A DNA stretch of 64,000 nucleotides, taken from NCBI GenBank assembly GCA_965213885.1, contig OZ243919.1, positions 1,736,001 through 1,800,000 on the forward strand. The letters are read 5' to 3'. Below the pieces are notes generated by a model. It was not told the DNA's origin, did not search any database, and worked only from the letters and a program-made list of their open reading frames with translations. Shown here piece by piece: positions 18,277 to 27,615 of the stretch (position 1 is its first letter; each line of letters starts with the position of its first letter). Source of the DNA: VYFG01 sp965213885 (GTDB lineage Bacteria; Pseudomonadota; Gammaproteobacteria; Arenicellales; Poriferihabitantaceae). Both the position numbers and the translations under genes were made by a program.

Positions 18277-18843
18277 ATGACAGACGGTTACCTTACCAAT
18301 CATTTCCTGGTCTCCATGCCGCAGTTCATGGATGACAATTTCGCCCGCACCGTGACGCTGATCTGCCAGCACGACGCCGACGGGGCCCTGGGGATCGTGG
18401 TCAATCGGCTCAGCGCACATACCCTCGGCGAGATCTACCAGCAGCTGAACATCCGGGTGGCGGACATTCACAGTGCCGCCCAGCCGGTGTTTGAGGGCGG
18501 CCCGGTGCATCGCGAGTTCGGGCTGGTCGTACACAGCCTGGAACACGACCGGCACTGGGAGTCCACCCTCCAGATCAGTGACGGCCTCGCGCTGACCAGT
18601 TCCCGGGACATCCTGGTGGACATGGCGCAGGGAGCAGGTCCCCTGGAGTCCCTGATGAGCCTCGGTTATGCCGGTTGGGGTCCGGGGCAGCTTGAGCAGG
18701 AAATCCTGCAGAACGCCTGGTTCAGCACGCCGGTCGAAAGGCGGATACTGTTCGACACCAGGGTGGAGGACAAGTGGAATCATGCCGCCTCGCTCATCGG
18801 CATGGACCTGAACAAGCTGACCGGCCAGGTGGGCCACGCGTGA
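18277..18843 (+). CDS. algH: YqgE/AlgH family protein (DUF179)
   Basis: Conserved bacterial protein of unsettled function, linked to alginate regulation in Pseudomonas. The recognisable start is MTDGYLTNHFLVSMPQFMDD, followed by FARTVTLICQH, GALGIVVNRL and a central FEGGPV. I chose the ATG at 18277 because GGAG at 18261-18264 is well spaced for it; the in-frame TTG at 18265 is too close to that site. It ends by overlapping the GTG of ruvX (GTGA). Confidence 0.9.
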   Translation: MTDGYLTNHFLVSMPQFMDDNFARTVTLICQHDADGALGIVVNRLSAHTLGEIYQQLNIRVADIHSAAQPVFEGGPVHREFGLVVHSLEHDRHWESTLQISDGLALTSSRDILVDMAQGAGPLESLMSLGYAGWGPGQLEQEILQNAWFSTPVERRILFDTRVEDKWNHAASLIGMDLNKLTGQVGHA

Positions 18844-19286
18844 AAGGTCGGATTCTCGGCTTCGACTTCGGTCACAAACGGATCGGAACCGCCAGTGGCA
18901 ACCGCGCCACCGGCACCACCTTGCCCCTTGAAACCGTCACGACCACGCGGCAGGGCCCGGACTGGCCTCGGCTGGTGGGCCTGGTGCGCGAATGGCGGGC
19001 GGATGAACTGGTAGTCGGGCTGCCCCTGCACATGGACGGCAGCGAGAGCACCCTCAGCCGTGAGGCCCGGCGTTTCGGGGACGAACTCGCCAGCCGCACC
19101 GGCCTTCCCGTGGCCCTGGTGGACGAACGGCTGAGCTCCAGCGAGGCCAGCCATGTCCTCACTCTCGGATCAACCCCCGGAAAGCCCCGCCGGCGCCAGC
19201 GCCTGACCCACAGGGACAGCATTGCCGCGGAGTTGATTATCAGGACCTATTTGGCGGACAATCCCGCCCCGACATGCAACCGATAG
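18840..19286 (+). CDS. ruvX: Holliday-junction resolvase-like RuvX (YqgF)
   Basis: YqgF/RuvX RNase H-fold nuclease implicated in pre-16S rRNA 5' end processing. The 148-residue protein begins VKGRILGFDFGHKRIG at a GTG (18840) that overlaps the algH stop. Catalytic acidic residues are in DFG at the start, in VVGLPLHMDGSES in the middle and in DERLSSSEA near residue 100. HRDSIAAELII provides the usual D-x-x-AA C-terminal motif. It is an internal gene of the algH-ruvX-pyrR-pyrB chain and overlaps pyrR by 13 bp. Confidence 0.92.
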   Translation: MKGRILGFDFGHKRIGTASGNRATGTTLPLETVTTTRQGPDWPRLVGLVREWRADELVVGLPLHMDGSESTLSREARRFGDELASRTGLPVALVDERLSSSEASHVLTLGSTPGKPRRRQRLTHRDSIAAELIIRTYLADNPAPTCNR

Positions 19287-19774
19287 CGCTGGAGCCGATT
19301 CTCGCCCGCATGGACCAGGAAATCCGGGACCTGGCCATGAATGATCCGCTGATGATCGGTATCCATACAGGGGGGGCATGGATCGCGGAACTCCTGCATC
19401 GCTCCCTCGCCATCGATTCGCCCCTGTGCAGCCTGGACATTTCCTTCTACCGCGATGATTTCAGCCGGGTGGGACTGAATCCCAGAGTCCGGTCCTCCTC
19501 CCTGCCGGCCGATGTGGAGGGCCGGGAGGTGATCCTGGTCGACGACGTGCTCTATACCGGTCGTACCATCCGCGCCGCCCTCAACGAAATCTTCTCTTGG
19601 GGCCGGCCCTCCCTGGTCCGACTGGCCGTTGCACTGGACCGTCCCGCACGGGAATTGCCGGTACAGGCAGACGTGGTGGGACGGAAAATCGAGCTGGACG
19701 CCGACAAGCAGGCCAAGATCACGCGGGACGGAAACGGTGTCCTGAATTTTGTCATCGTGACCAGGGCTCCATGA
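19274..19774 (+). CDS. pyrR: PyrR bifunctional regulator / uracil phosphoribosyltransferase
   Basis: PRTase-fold protein, 166 residues, with the PRPP loop VILVDDVLYTGRTIRAAL near residue 90. In Bacilli PyrR controls pyr mRNA attenuation; in Gammaproteobacteria its place next to pyrB is conserved but its role is less clear. Conserved features include GIHTGGAWIAELL, DISFYRDDFSRVG and the ending NFVIVTRAP. It overlaps ruvX by 13 bp and pyrB by 4 bp (ATGA), so translation is probably coupled. I found no attenuator. Confidence 0.9.
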   Translation: MQPIALEPILARMDQEIRDLAMNDPLMIGIHTGGAWIAELLHRSLAIDSPLCSLDISFYRDDFSRVGLNPRVRSSSLPADVEGREVILVDDVLYTGRTIRAALNEIFSWGRPSLVRLAVALDRPARELPVQADVVGRKIELDADKQAKITRDGNGVLNFVIVTRAP

Positions 19775-20775
19775 GCGGCAGCCGTCCGATTCCCTCCGAC
19801 AGCGCGATACAATTCGATGCGCAGGGCAGGCTGCGTCACTTCCTGACCATTCACGGCATGCCCCGGGATACCCTGCTGGGCATTCTCGACACCGCCGAGT
19901 CCTTCATCAGCTTCGGCCAGCGGGAAATCCGAAAGGTCCCGCTGCTGCGGGGAAAGACGCTGGTCAACCTGTTTTTCGAACCCAGCACCCGAACCCGCAC
20001 CACCTTTGAAATCGCAGCCAAGCGATTGTCCGCTGACGTCATCAACCTGAACGCAACCAGGATGTCCACCTCGAAGGGGGAAACCATCCTGGACACGGTG
20101 CGCACCCTGGAGGCCATGCATACCGACATGTTCGTGGTGCGGGATTCGGCAAGCGGCTCGTCGCACCTGATCGCCAGCCACCTGCAGCCTCATGTCCGGG
20201 TGATCAATGCCGGCGACGGCCGCCATGCCCATCCCACCCAGGCCATGCTGGACATGTTCACTATCCGTCGGGAGAAAGGCGGATTCGAGGGGCTTCGTGT
20301 CGCCATCATCGGCGACATTCTCCACTCCCGGGTGGCGCGGTCCCAGATTCACGCCCTCGGCATCCTTGGAGTGGACGAAATCCGGGTGATCGGCCCCCGG
20401 ACCCTGATCCCGACGGAAGTCGAGACCATGGGGGTCCGGGCCTTCTCCGACATGCGGGCAGGGCTCCGGGATGTGGACGTCATCATGATGCTGCGTCTGC
20501 AGCGGGAACGGATGGAAGGGCAGCTGGTCCCCAGCGAACAGGAGTATTTCAGCCGGTACGGCCTTACCGAGGACAAGCTCAGACTTGCCAGTCCCGACAC
20601 CATCGTCATGCACCCGGGCCCTATCAACCGGGGGCTTGAGATCGCTTCCAGTGTCGCGGACGGGGAAAGGTCGGTGATACTCTCCCAGGTTACGAACGGC
20701 ATCGCCGTGCGGATGTCCATCATGGCCACGCTGATGGGGGGAACGGACCGGGAGAACGGCCCGGCGGCGCAATGA
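19771..20775 (+). CDS. pyrB: Aspartate carbamoyltransferase catalytic chain
   Basis: Makes N-carbamoyl-aspartate from carbamoyl phosphate and aspartate in pyrimidine synthesis. The start ATG at 19771 overlaps the pyrR stop. The 334 residues show the carbamoyl-phosphate loop PSTRTRTTF at 71-79, HPTQAMLDMF and HPGPINRG near the C-terminus. The N-terminal extension and the adjoining pyrC' fit the Pseudomonas-type ATCase, a dodecamer of PyrB with an inactive dihydroorotase-like partner rather than PyrI. It overlaps pyrC' by 4 bp. Confidence 0.96.
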   Translation: MSGSRPIPSDSAIQFDAQGRLRHFLTIHGMPRDTLLGILDTAESFISFGQREIRKVPLLRGKTLVNLFFEPSTRTRTTFEIAAKRLSADVINLNATRMSTSKGETILDTVRTLEAMHTDMFVVRDSASGSSHLIASHLQPHVRVINAGDGRHAHPTQAMLDMFTIRREKGGFEGLRVAIIGDILHSRVARSQIHALGILGVDEIRVIGPRTLIPTEVETMGVRAFSDMRAGLRDVDVIMMLRLQRERMEGQLVPSEQEYFSRYGLTEDKLRLASPDTIVMHPGPINRGLEIASSVADGERSVILSQVTNGIAVRMSIMATLMGGTDRENGPAAQ

Positions 20776-22070
20776 AGCTTCTGATCACCGGCGGTCATGT
20801 CGTGGACCCGGCCAACGAAGTGGACCGGGAGGCGGAGGTCGGCGTCGCCGACGGCTGTATCCGGTTCGTCGGAAACGCGGAACCGGGGTTCAGGCCCGAC
20901 AGGACCATCGACGCCTCCGGGCGCTGGGTTCTGCCCGGGCTGGTTGACCTGTACGCCCGCCTGCGGGAGCCCGGTGAGGAACAGAAAGCCACCATCGCCA
21001 GCGAAACCGCAGCCGCAGCCGGCGGCGGGATCACCAGCCTGGTCTGTCCTCCGGACACCCGGCCCGTCGTCGACACGCCTGCCATGGCCAACATGATCCG
21101 TGACCGGGCCGAGTCCGGCGGTTTCTGCAGGGTCCATCCCCTGGGCGCCCTGACGGTGGGGCTGGCCGGCGAACGGCTCACGGACATGGCCATGCTCGCG
21201 GATGCAGGATGCGTCGGGGTCAGCAACGGCCTGAGAGCGGTGGAGAACACGCTGATCATGCGCCGTGCGATGCAATATGCCTCCACGTTCGACATTCCCG
21301 TGTTCCTGAGCCCGCAGGATCCCTGGCTCATGGGCAACGGTGTGGTTCATGAGGGCGAGGTCAGTACCCGGCTCGGACTTCCCGCCATACCGGAAGCCGC
21401 GGAAACCGTTGGGGTGGCCCGTGACCTTGCATTGATCGAGACCAGCGGCGCCCGGTCGCATATCGGTCCGCTGTCCTGTGCCCGCTCCGTCGGCATGGTC
21501 CGGGAGGCTCGCGAGTCCGGTCTGCCGGTAAGCGCCAGCGTGGCCATTCACCAGTTGCTCCTGACCGAGCGGAATATCGGCGCGTTCGACACCCGGTACA
21601 AGGTCATACCGCCGCTGCGCACCGAAACAGACAGGGATGCGCTGGTCGAGGGTGTCCTGGACGGTACCATCGACGTGATCTGCTCGGATCATCAGCCCCA
21701 CGGCGCGGACGCCAAGCTGGCCCCCTTCGGTGAGGCGGCCGCGGGTATTGCCGGCCTGGAAAGCCTGCTGCCCCTGACGCTGTCGCTGGTGCGGTCCGGC
21801 GTACTGCCCCGCAGCCGGGCCGTCGCTGCCCTGACCGTCAATGCCGCCCGGGTGATCGGCATCGACGCCGGGCACTTGACCCCCGGCAGCCGGGCGGACA
21901 TCTGCATCGTCGACCCGGAGCGCCGCTGGCGGCTCGTGCCGGAAACCATGAAAAGCCGCGGAAGGAATTCCCCGTTCATCGGGGAGGAACTCACGGGCCG
22001 GGTGGAGATGACCCTCTCCTCGGGAAGGCCGACATTCGAACTGGAGGCGTCCGATGCCGGGAAGGATTGA
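20772..22070 (+). CDS. pyrX: Dihydroorotase-like protein PyrC' (predicted inactive, ATCase partner)
   Basis: Amidohydrolase-fold protein of 432 residues resembling type I dihydroorotase. The zinc-binding HxH that should follow GLVD is Y61-A-R63 in LPGLVDLYARLREPG, so the first metal site is lost. The later Asp (CSDHQPH) and the general fold are kept. This pattern is known in Pseudomonas PyrC'/PyrX, an inactive subunit needed for ATCase assembly. The 4-bp overlap with pyrB supports that. A catalytic pyrC must be elsewhere in the genome. The protein is uninterrupted, so it is not simply a decayed gene. Confidence 0.9.
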   Translation: MKLLITGGHVVDPANEVDREAEVGVADGCIRFVGNAEPGFRPDRTIDASGRWVLPGLVDLYARLREPGEEQKATIASETAAAAGGGITSLVCPPDTRPVVDTPAMANMIRDRAESGGFCRVHPLGALTVGLAGERLTDMAMLADAGCVGVSNGLRAVENTLIMRRAMQYASTFDIPVFLSPQDPWLMGNGVVHEGEVSTRLGLPAIPEAAETVGVARDLALIETSGARSHIGPLSCARSVGMVREARESGLPVSASVAIHQLLLTERNIGAFDTRYKVIPPLRTETDRDALVEGVLDGTIDVICSDHQPHGADAKLAPFGEAAAGIAGLESLLPLTLSLVRSGVLPRSRAVAALTVNAARVIGIDAGHLTPGSRADICIVDPERRWRLVPETMKSRGRNSPFIGEELTGRVEMTLSSGRPTFELEASDAGKD

Positions 22071-22212
22071 TATGGGCGGGCTACGGACGCATATCCTTAC
22101 CAGGGCGAGAATTTCACCTGCCAATGTTACGAGAAATTAATCCATTGTTCAGATTGCAGCAAGCCTGCGCTTGCTACCGTGACGCCAACAATCTGATGAT
22201 CGAGGTATTGAA

Positions 22213-23715
22213 TTGAACTTCAAAGCTGCTTTCCTGACACCGGCGAGGCGCTATGCCGGCATGGCGATGCTGCCCCTGTCTCTTCTGTGTTTCCCGTTGC
22301 CGTCCATGGCCATGGCTGGCGCCGACCATGTGGCCGCCGATCTGCCTGAAGTGAACATCGTGGATGGATTCGCGGAACTGGTGGAGACGGTCAAGCCGGC
22401 GGTGGTCAACATCTCGGTGACCGGCACGGTCACTTCCACCAGACGCCTCCCGGATTTCCGCAACCAGTCGCCGGAACTGGAGGAGTTCTTCAAGCGTTTC
22501 TTCGGCGACCAGTTCGAGATGCCTGGCGGCGACGGAACCCCCTATGAACGGAAGACCACGGCCGTGGGATCGGGCTTCATCATCGACCCGGAAGGGCTGG
22601 TGGTCACCAACAACCATGTCATCGAGGATGCCGATGAAATCGAGGTGGTGTTCGATGACGGAACACGGGTTCCGGCAAGGCTGCGGGGAACCGACGGCAA
22701 AACCGATCTCGCCCTGCTGGAGATCGACGGCGACACGCCCTTTCCCTACGTGGTCTTCGGCGATTCGGAACAGGCCAGGGTGGGTGACTGGGTGGTCGCC
22801 ATCGGCAATCCATTCGGTCTTGGCGGTACCACCACGAAGGGCATCATATCCGCCCGCGGCCGGGATATTCGCTCGGGGCCGCTGGATGATTTCATCCAAA
22901 TTGACGCACCGATCAACCGCGGCAATTCCGGAGGCCCGCTGTTCAACATGAAAGGCGAGGTCATCGGCATCAACAGTGCGATCTTCTCACCCAACGGCGG
23001 GAGCGTGGGTATCGGCTTCGCGATCCCTTCCGCCATGGCGAGCAACGTCGTCAGCCAGCTGCAGAGCACGGGTTCGGTCGAGCGCGGCTACCTGGGGGTT
23101 CAGATACAGTCGGTGAATGACGATATCGCCGACAGCCTGGGACTGGACGGGGCCCGGGGCGCACTGGTAACCCAGGTGATCGAAGGCAGCCCGGCGGCAG
23201 CGGCCGGCCTCGAAGCCGGCGACGTGATCCTCAGGTTCGACGGCAAGGACATACCGCGGATGCGGGAGTTGCCCAAAATCGTCGCACTGACCGAAACGGA
23301 CAAGCAAGTGGACGTGGTGGTCTGGCGGGATGAGAAGGAGTTGACCATCCGGGTTTCAGTCGGCGGCAACAGTGACGGCACGGCCGCCCGACCCGTGAAC
23401 GACAGCGACAGCTCCGAAGCGGGTAAACTGGGGCTCAGGCTGGGCCTACTGGATGACGACGCCAGGGAGCAGTTCAGCATTCCCGAGGGCAGCAGCGGCG
23501 TTCTCATTACCGAAGTGGAACCCGATAGCCCCGCCGCTGAGCGCAGCCTGGCGCGCGGCGAACTGATCACCAAGGTCGGCAACAGCGATGTGGAGACACC
23601 TGAAGAGGTGCAGCAGGCAATCAGGATGGCCATCGACGAGGGCAAGAAATCCGTGCTGATGCTGGTCGAGCGGGAAGGCAGGGTGCGGTACGTGGCGATA
23701 CCGCTGGAAGCGTAA
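22213..23715 (+). CDS. mucD: Periplasmic serine protease Do (HtrA/MucD-like)
   Basis: Exported quality-control protease and chaperone, 500 residues. A signal peptide (residues about 1-35, hydrophobic MAMLPLSLLCFPLPSMAMA) is followed by a trypsin-fold domain with the triad His135 (TNNHVI), Asp165 (KTDLALLEID) and Ser239 (GNSGGP). Two PDZ domains follow at about 285-370 (GYLGVQIQSVNDDIAD) and 400-495 (GSSGVLITEVEPDSPA). The start appears to be a TTG at 22213, with GAGG 7 bp upstream; no better in-frame start precedes the signal peptide. MucD and DegP cannot be separated by sequence alone. A strong hairpin follows the stop. Confidence 0.92.
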   Translation: MNFKAAFLTPARRYAGMAMLPLSLLCFPLPSMAMAGADHVAADLPEVNIVDGFAELVETVKPAVVNISVTGTVTSTRRLPDFRNQSPELEEFFKRFFGDQFEMPGGDGTPYERKTTAVGSGFIIDPEGLVVTNNHVIEDADEIEVVFDDGTRVPARLRGTDGKTDLALLEIDGDTPFPYVVFGDSEQARVGDWVVAIGNPFGLGGTTTKGIISARGRDIRSGPLDDFIQIDAPINRGNSGGPLFNMKGEVIGINSAIFSPNGGSVGIGFAIPSAMASNVVSQLQSTGSVERGYLGVQIQSVNDDIADSLGLDGARGALVTQVIEGSPAAAAGLEAGDVILRFDGKDIPRMRELPKIVALTETDKQVDVVVWRDEKELTIRVSVGGNSDGTAARPVNDSDSSEAGKLGLRLGLLDDDAREQFSIPEGSSGVLITEVEPDSPAAERSLARGELITKVGNSDVETPEEVQQAIRMAIDEGKKSVLMLVEREGRVRYVAIPLEA

Positions 23716-23741
23716 ACCGGTTCACGCCCCGTGCCATGAAC

Positions 23742-23773
23742 AAGGAACGCTGCGGCCTGCCGCGGCGTTCCTT
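23742..23773 (+). terminator. Hairpin between htrA and cysE
   Basis: A 14-bp stem (AAGGAACGCTGCGG / CCGCGGCGTTCCTT, one T-G wobble) with a 4-nt loop lies 26 bp after the protease stop. Strength and position suggest a terminator, but the T-run is weak. Confidence 0.55.
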
Positions 23774-23826
23774 CTCCTGCAGGCATCGTTCACCAAATTT
23801 CGCCCGATTTTCCGTACAATGCCGTC

Positions 23827-24648
23827 ATGAACAAGCCCGTGACGCCCCCGGCAACCCATGCCATGATCTGGCAGTCAATGCGTTCGGAAGTGGAGCAGCT
23901 GATTGCGGGAGAAGCCATCCTGGCGCATTTCGCCCAGTCCGTGGTGCTCGACCATCCGGACTTCGAGCATGCGCTGGCATCGCTGTTGTCCCAGAAGCTC
24001 GAATGCCCGATCCTGCCAAGGGAGTACTTCAAGCGGGTCGTGCTGCACGCGCTGACGGACGACCCCGCCATCGGCGACTCTGCCCGGGAGGACCTGACCG
24101 CTGTCTGTGATCGCGACCCGGCCTGCAACCGCTACTCCGAACCCTTTCTCTACTACAAGGGCTACCAGGGACTCCAGGCCTACCGTATCGCCCACTGGCT
24201 GTGGCAGCACGAACGCCGCGACCTGGCGCTCTTCCTGCAAGGCCGGATGAGTGAAATATTTGCCATGGACATCCATCCCGCCGCCCATATCGGCTGCGGT
24301 ATCCTCATCGACCATGCCCACGCCATTGTCATCGGCGAAACCGCAGTAGTGGGAGACAATGTCTCCATGCTTCATGAGGTCACCCTGGGCGGCACCGGAA
24401 AGGAGGCCGGGGACCGGCACCCGAAGATCTCCAGCGGGGTTCTGATCGGCGCCGGTGCCAAGATACTCGGCAACGTCAGGATCGGGGAAGGCGCCAAGAT
24501 CGGCGCCGGCAGCGTGGTGCTGAACGATGTCAGGCCGCACTCCACGGTGGCCGGTGTCCCGGCCATGCCGGTAGGAGACTGCTCCAGCAGCCAGCCGGCC
24601 CTGGACATGGACCACACACTGGACAGGGAAGACCCGGATCAGTCCTGA
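23827..24648 (+). CDS. cysE: Serine O-acetyltransferase
   Basis: Cytosolic enzyme that acetylates serine in the first committed step of cysteine synthesis. It has 273 residues: an N-terminal helical domain (about 1-140) ending in YKGYQGLQAYRIAHWLW, then a left-handed beta-helix of hexapeptide repeats with the active-site stretch DIHPAAHIG, IGETAVVGDNVSMLHEVTLG and GDRHPKI. The C-terminal tail after GVPAMPVG, where the cysteine feedback site usually lies, looks atypical and acidic. It is a single gene, convergent with the DUF924 gene. Confidence 0.93.
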   Translation: MNKPVTPPATHAMIWQSMRSEVEQLIAGEAILAHFAQSVVLDHPDFEHALASLLSQKLECPILPREYFKRVVLHALTDDPAIGDSAREDLTAVCDRDPACNRYSEPFLYYKGYQGLQAYRIAHWLWQHERRDLALFLQGRMSEIFAMDIHPAAHIGCGILIDHAHAIVIGETAVVGDNVSMLHEVTLGGTGKEAGDRHPKISSGVLIGAGAKILGNVRIGEGAKIGAGSVVLNDVRPHSTVAGVPAMPVGDCSSSQPALDMDHTLDREDPDQS

Positions 24649-24774
24649 AGGAAGCGGAATCCTTTCCGGAATCGGCACCGGACCGCTGGCGGGAGCAGGC
24701 GCGACCGCCTTCCCCCGCGTCACGGATCTGACGCGCCTCGTCAGGGCAGCCGGCAGCGCCCCGGTGCCGGTTCT

Positions 24775-25392
24775 TCAGAAGGAAGACCCGGGCTGGGTGA
24801 GGAATTCCGCCTCCTCTTCGGTGGACTCCCTGCCGAGGATGCAGTTGCGGTGCGGGAACCGGCCGAAGCGCTCGATGATCTCCCAGTGCCGGCGGGCAAA
24901 ATCCAGGTTAAGCTTGAACACCTCGCGTTCGTCGGGGCCCGCCTCCTCCACCAGGGCACCGTACAGTTCCATGGATTTGTCCTGCATCGCAGGATTCTCA
25001 CTGTGTTCAAACGGCAGGTAGGCGAACACCCGCTGAACCGGTTGCAGTTCCCGGTGGGCGCCGGTGGCGGCCATCTCCTCGGCCATTGCCAGCGCCGACG
25101 GGTCAAAGGCGAAGGATTCCGCCCTGCCCCGGTACATGTTCCGGGGAAACTGGTCACAGCAGATGATACTTGCCAGCATGCCCCGAGGCGTTTCCCGCCA
25201 GTGGTCGAGCCGTCCGTCGAACACCGCCCGGGTCACCGGTTCGAACCTGGTCCGAATCTCCCGGTCCACAGCGTCGTTCTTGCCCCACCAGACGGATGCA
25301 CGGTCGCTGCTGATCTCCTTGACGGTCACACCGTGACCGAACCAGAAGGTCAGTATGCTGTCGATGGTTTCACCCATGGAATCAGATGACAT
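24775..25392 (-). CDS. DUF924 family protein
   Basis: A 205-residue helical protein of the DUF924 family (TPR-like fold), function unknown. Typical motifs are ILTFWFG near the N-terminus, WWGKNDAVDREIRTRF, ICCDQFPRNMYRG, YLPFEHSEN and a late GRFPHRN. No signal peptide or TM is seen. Single gene, convergent with cysE and divergent from the J-domain gene 138 bp away. Complete and normal in length. Confidence 0.88.
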   Translation of the reverse strand: MSSDSMGETIDSILTFWFGHGVTVKEISSDRASVWWGKNDAVDREIRTRFEPVTRAVFDGRLDHWRETPRGMLASIICCDQFPRNMYRGRAESFAFDPSALAMAEEMAATGAHRELQPVQRVFAYLPFEHSENPAMQDKSMELYGALVEEAGPDEREVFKLNLDFARRHWEIIERFGRFPHRNCILGRESTEEEAEFLTQPGSSF

Positions 25393-25530
25393 GAGAACTC
25401 CACTGCGAACTTGATAGAATAGGCCGATTGACCTGACGCCCCGGCGGGACTTCCGAGTGCCGCCACCCTACCATACCCACCGAGATTTTTTCCACCGGCA
25501 ACCCGCTCGCGGCCTGATCGATCAGACAAC

Positions 25531-26028
25531 ATGGCAATACGAATATTCTTGGCCCTCATTGCTGTTGCAGGCATCATGTGGTATCTGGCCTGGTATCACA
25601 GGGCCGATCCGGAATCGCGCCGGCGCTCGCTGCGGACCGTCACACTCTACGGGATCGGAATCGGCCTGCTGGTGCTGGTGATCACGGGACGCATTCCCTG
25701 GCTGTTCGCACTGTTCAGCGCGGCGGTCCCCTGGATCAACCGGGCATTGGTGGCAAGACGGGCCTGGTCCTTCTTCCGGGAGTGGCGGGGGGGGGATTCC
25801 GACGGCCCCGGTGGCGGGGGCCGTCGGCAGGATCCGGGGAGACCCATCGAAACCATGACCAGGGAGGAGGCCCTGGAGATTCTGGGACTTAAGCCCGGCG
25901 CCACCCGGGAGGAAGTCATCGACGCGCACCGTAAGCTGATGTCCCGTGTCCACCCGGACAAGGGCGGATCCGACTATCTCGCCCAGAGCATCAACCAGGC
26001 ACGCAAGGTCCTGCTGGAAGACCGCTGA
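25531..26028 (+). CDS. Membrane-anchored J-domain protein (DnaJ-like)
   Basis: A 165-residue protein with two predicted TM helices (about 4-20 and 37-60) and a glycine-rich linker (GGGGRR). The C-terminal J-domain (about 112-165) has REEALEILGLKPGATREEV and the HPD motif in VHPDKGGSDYLA. It should stimulate an Hsp70 (DnaK) ATPase at the cytoplasmic face. This layout resembles the TIM14/DjlA-like small J-proteins of proteobacteria. The family's specific client is unknown. Confidence 0.85.
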   Translation: MAIRIFLALIAVAGIMWYLAWYHRADPESRRRSLRTVTLYGIGIGLLVLVITGRIPWLFALFSAAVPWINRALVARRAWSFFREWRGGDSDGPGGGGRRQDPGRPIETMTREEALEILGLKPGATREEVIDAHRKLMSRVHPDKGGSDYLAQSINQARKVLLEDR

Positions 26029-26171
26029 TCCTTCTGCACCAGGCCGGTACCCGCCTCGATGGATTCGGCACCCGGAGCGCCCCGACGACCCTCCGCCGCC
26101 GCCCGTGAATCCCGGGAAGGGCGTCTGGCCGTCGGTTACAATTCGGACATCCGCAGTACCGGAAAAGCGCA

Positions 26172-27146
26172 ATGAGCAAATTCGAGATCGAAAGCGACAG
26201 TGCCTTCAGAAGCGAATCGCTGTTGGGACGGCATATGGAAATGACCTACGCGGGGGCGCTGTCGTTCCTGAGGAGAAAATACACCCGTGACATCGATGGC
26301 GCGGATATCGTGGTGTCCGGGGTGCCTTACGACTGCGCAACCTCGTTCAGACCGGGTGCGAGGCTCGGACCCCAGGCCATCCGCGCCGCATCCGTTCAAC
26401 TGGCGGAACTGCCATCCTTTCCTTTTGGTTTCGATCCGTTTGATTTTGTTGCCGTCGCCGACTACGGGGATTGCTACCTTGATTTCGGATACCCCCACCA
26501 TGTTGTGGAAAAGATCGAGGAGCATGCCAATACCATCATCGGCAGCGGCGCCAGGATGCTGACGTTCGGCGGGGACCACTTCGTCACCTATCCGCTTCTG
26601 CGGGCACATGCACAAAAGCATGGCCCGATCTCGCTCGTGCATTTTGACGCGCACCCCGACACCTGGGAGGATGACGGAAAGCGACTGGACCACGGATCCA
26701 TGTTCGCAAGGGCGGCCGAGGAGGGAATTGTCGATCCCGGCCGTTCGGTACAGGTCGGCATACGCACCTACAACTCGAACCGATACGGCTACACCGTGCT
26801 CGATGCCCCGTGGGTTCACAGGCACGGTGCGGCAAGAACCGTGGAGGAGATCCGGAAGGTCGTTGGCGATCACAGCGCCTACCTGACCTTTGACATCGAT
26901 TGCCTGGATCCGTCCTTTGCACCGGGTACCGGCACCCCGGTCGCCGGTGGATTGTCCACGGCCACGGCACTCGAGATCATCCGGTCCCTGGGGGACCTCG
27001 AGATCATCGGAATGGACGTGGTGGAAGTCGCGCCGGCCTACGATCAGTCTGAAATCACCGCCATCGCGGCTGCTACCCTGGCACACGACTTTATTTGTCT
27101 TCAGGCAATCAGGAAGGGCGCGGTTCCGGTGGCAGGCGTTGAATAG
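26172..27146 (+). CDS. speB: Agmatinase-family ureohydrolase
   Basis: Mn-dependent ureohydrolase, 324 residues, probably agmatine to putrescine plus urea. Metal motifs are in order: GGDHF near residue 137, DAHPDTWED near 158 and FDIDCLDPSFAPGTGTP near 238. The N-terminal region GVPYDCATSFRPGARLGPQAIR is typical. Guanidinobutyrase or other guanidino substrates cannot be excluded. It stands alone, 144 bp after the J-domain gene. A polyamine role suits the acetylpolyamine amidohydrolase and pot genes in this window. Confidence 0.88.
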   Translation: MSKFEIESDSAFRSESLLGRHMEMTYAGALSFLRRKYTRDIDGADIVVSGVPYDCATSFRPGARLGPQAIRAASVQLAELPSFPFGFDPFDFVAVADYGDCYLDFGYPHHVVEKIEEHANTIIGSGARMLTFGGDHFVTYPLLRAHAQKHGPISLVHFDAHPDTWEDDGKRLDHGSMFARAAEEGIVDPGRSVQVGIRTYNSNRYGYTVLDAPWVHRHGAARTVEEIRKVVGDHSAYLTFDIDCLDPSFAPGTGTPVAGGLSTATALEIIRSLGDLEIIGMDVVEVAPAYDQSEITAIAAATLAHDFICLQAIRKGAVPVAGVE

Positions 27147-27595
27147 TATACGTAAGGCATTGTTAGTAAGCACATTCTACCCTTAGGGATCGTTGCTTCT
27201 CCCGCGAACTTTTTTCCCACCGATATTTCTCCGTTAGGCCCTCATCGTAGCACTGCCTCCGGCGCAGGGCTGACAGCAGGGCAGACTGCAGTGGGTCATG
27301 TGAATGAGCCAGCGCTCACATCGGTTGTCCGCAGCGGGCGGACACGCGCCGCCAGACCAATGGGACTTCGGAATCATTGAGACCTCGGAAGCTCTTCCGT
27401 TTGCTCATTTCGGCGTTTCCTGCAGAAGCCCCCAAGGCTCGCTGCTGCGACTGATGGAGGTCAATATCGTTGCCGCTGTAGGGAGAACGGCCGCCACGGT
27501 ACTCAAGAGCCCCGTTGGCTGACCATTGAACGATGGCACGAATGATGAAGCGAGAGAGCATATTATCAAGGTTCGCAGCGCGGGAATTGAATTGC
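27147..27595. other. 450 bp without a supported gene
   Basis: Small ORFs on both strands lack any recognisable family or a clear ribosome site. Composition is less GC-biased than the neighbouring genes, as expected of insertion scars beside the toxin-antitoxin pair. Confidence 0.5.
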
Positions 27596-27613
27596 TGTAG
27601 CCTACTGGCTACA
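27596..27613 (+). promoter_or_regulatory. Inverted repeat before the toxin gene, probable TA operator
   Basis: TGTAGCC-TACT-GGCTACA: a perfect 7-bp inverted repeat ending 2 bp before the toxin's likely TTG start (27616). Toxin-antitoxin operons commonly self-repress by binding such repeats, and the antitoxin here has a Xre-type HTH. Assignment is by position only. Confidence 0.55.
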
Positions 27614-27615
27614 AT

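Noticed and set aside
20349..22124. 591-codon minus-strand frame over pyrB and pyrC'
   Set aside because: Lies opposite two clear genes and shows no family motif.
27304..27522. 72-codon small protein
   Set aside because: No family, no ribosome site, and the region looks like decayed DNA.
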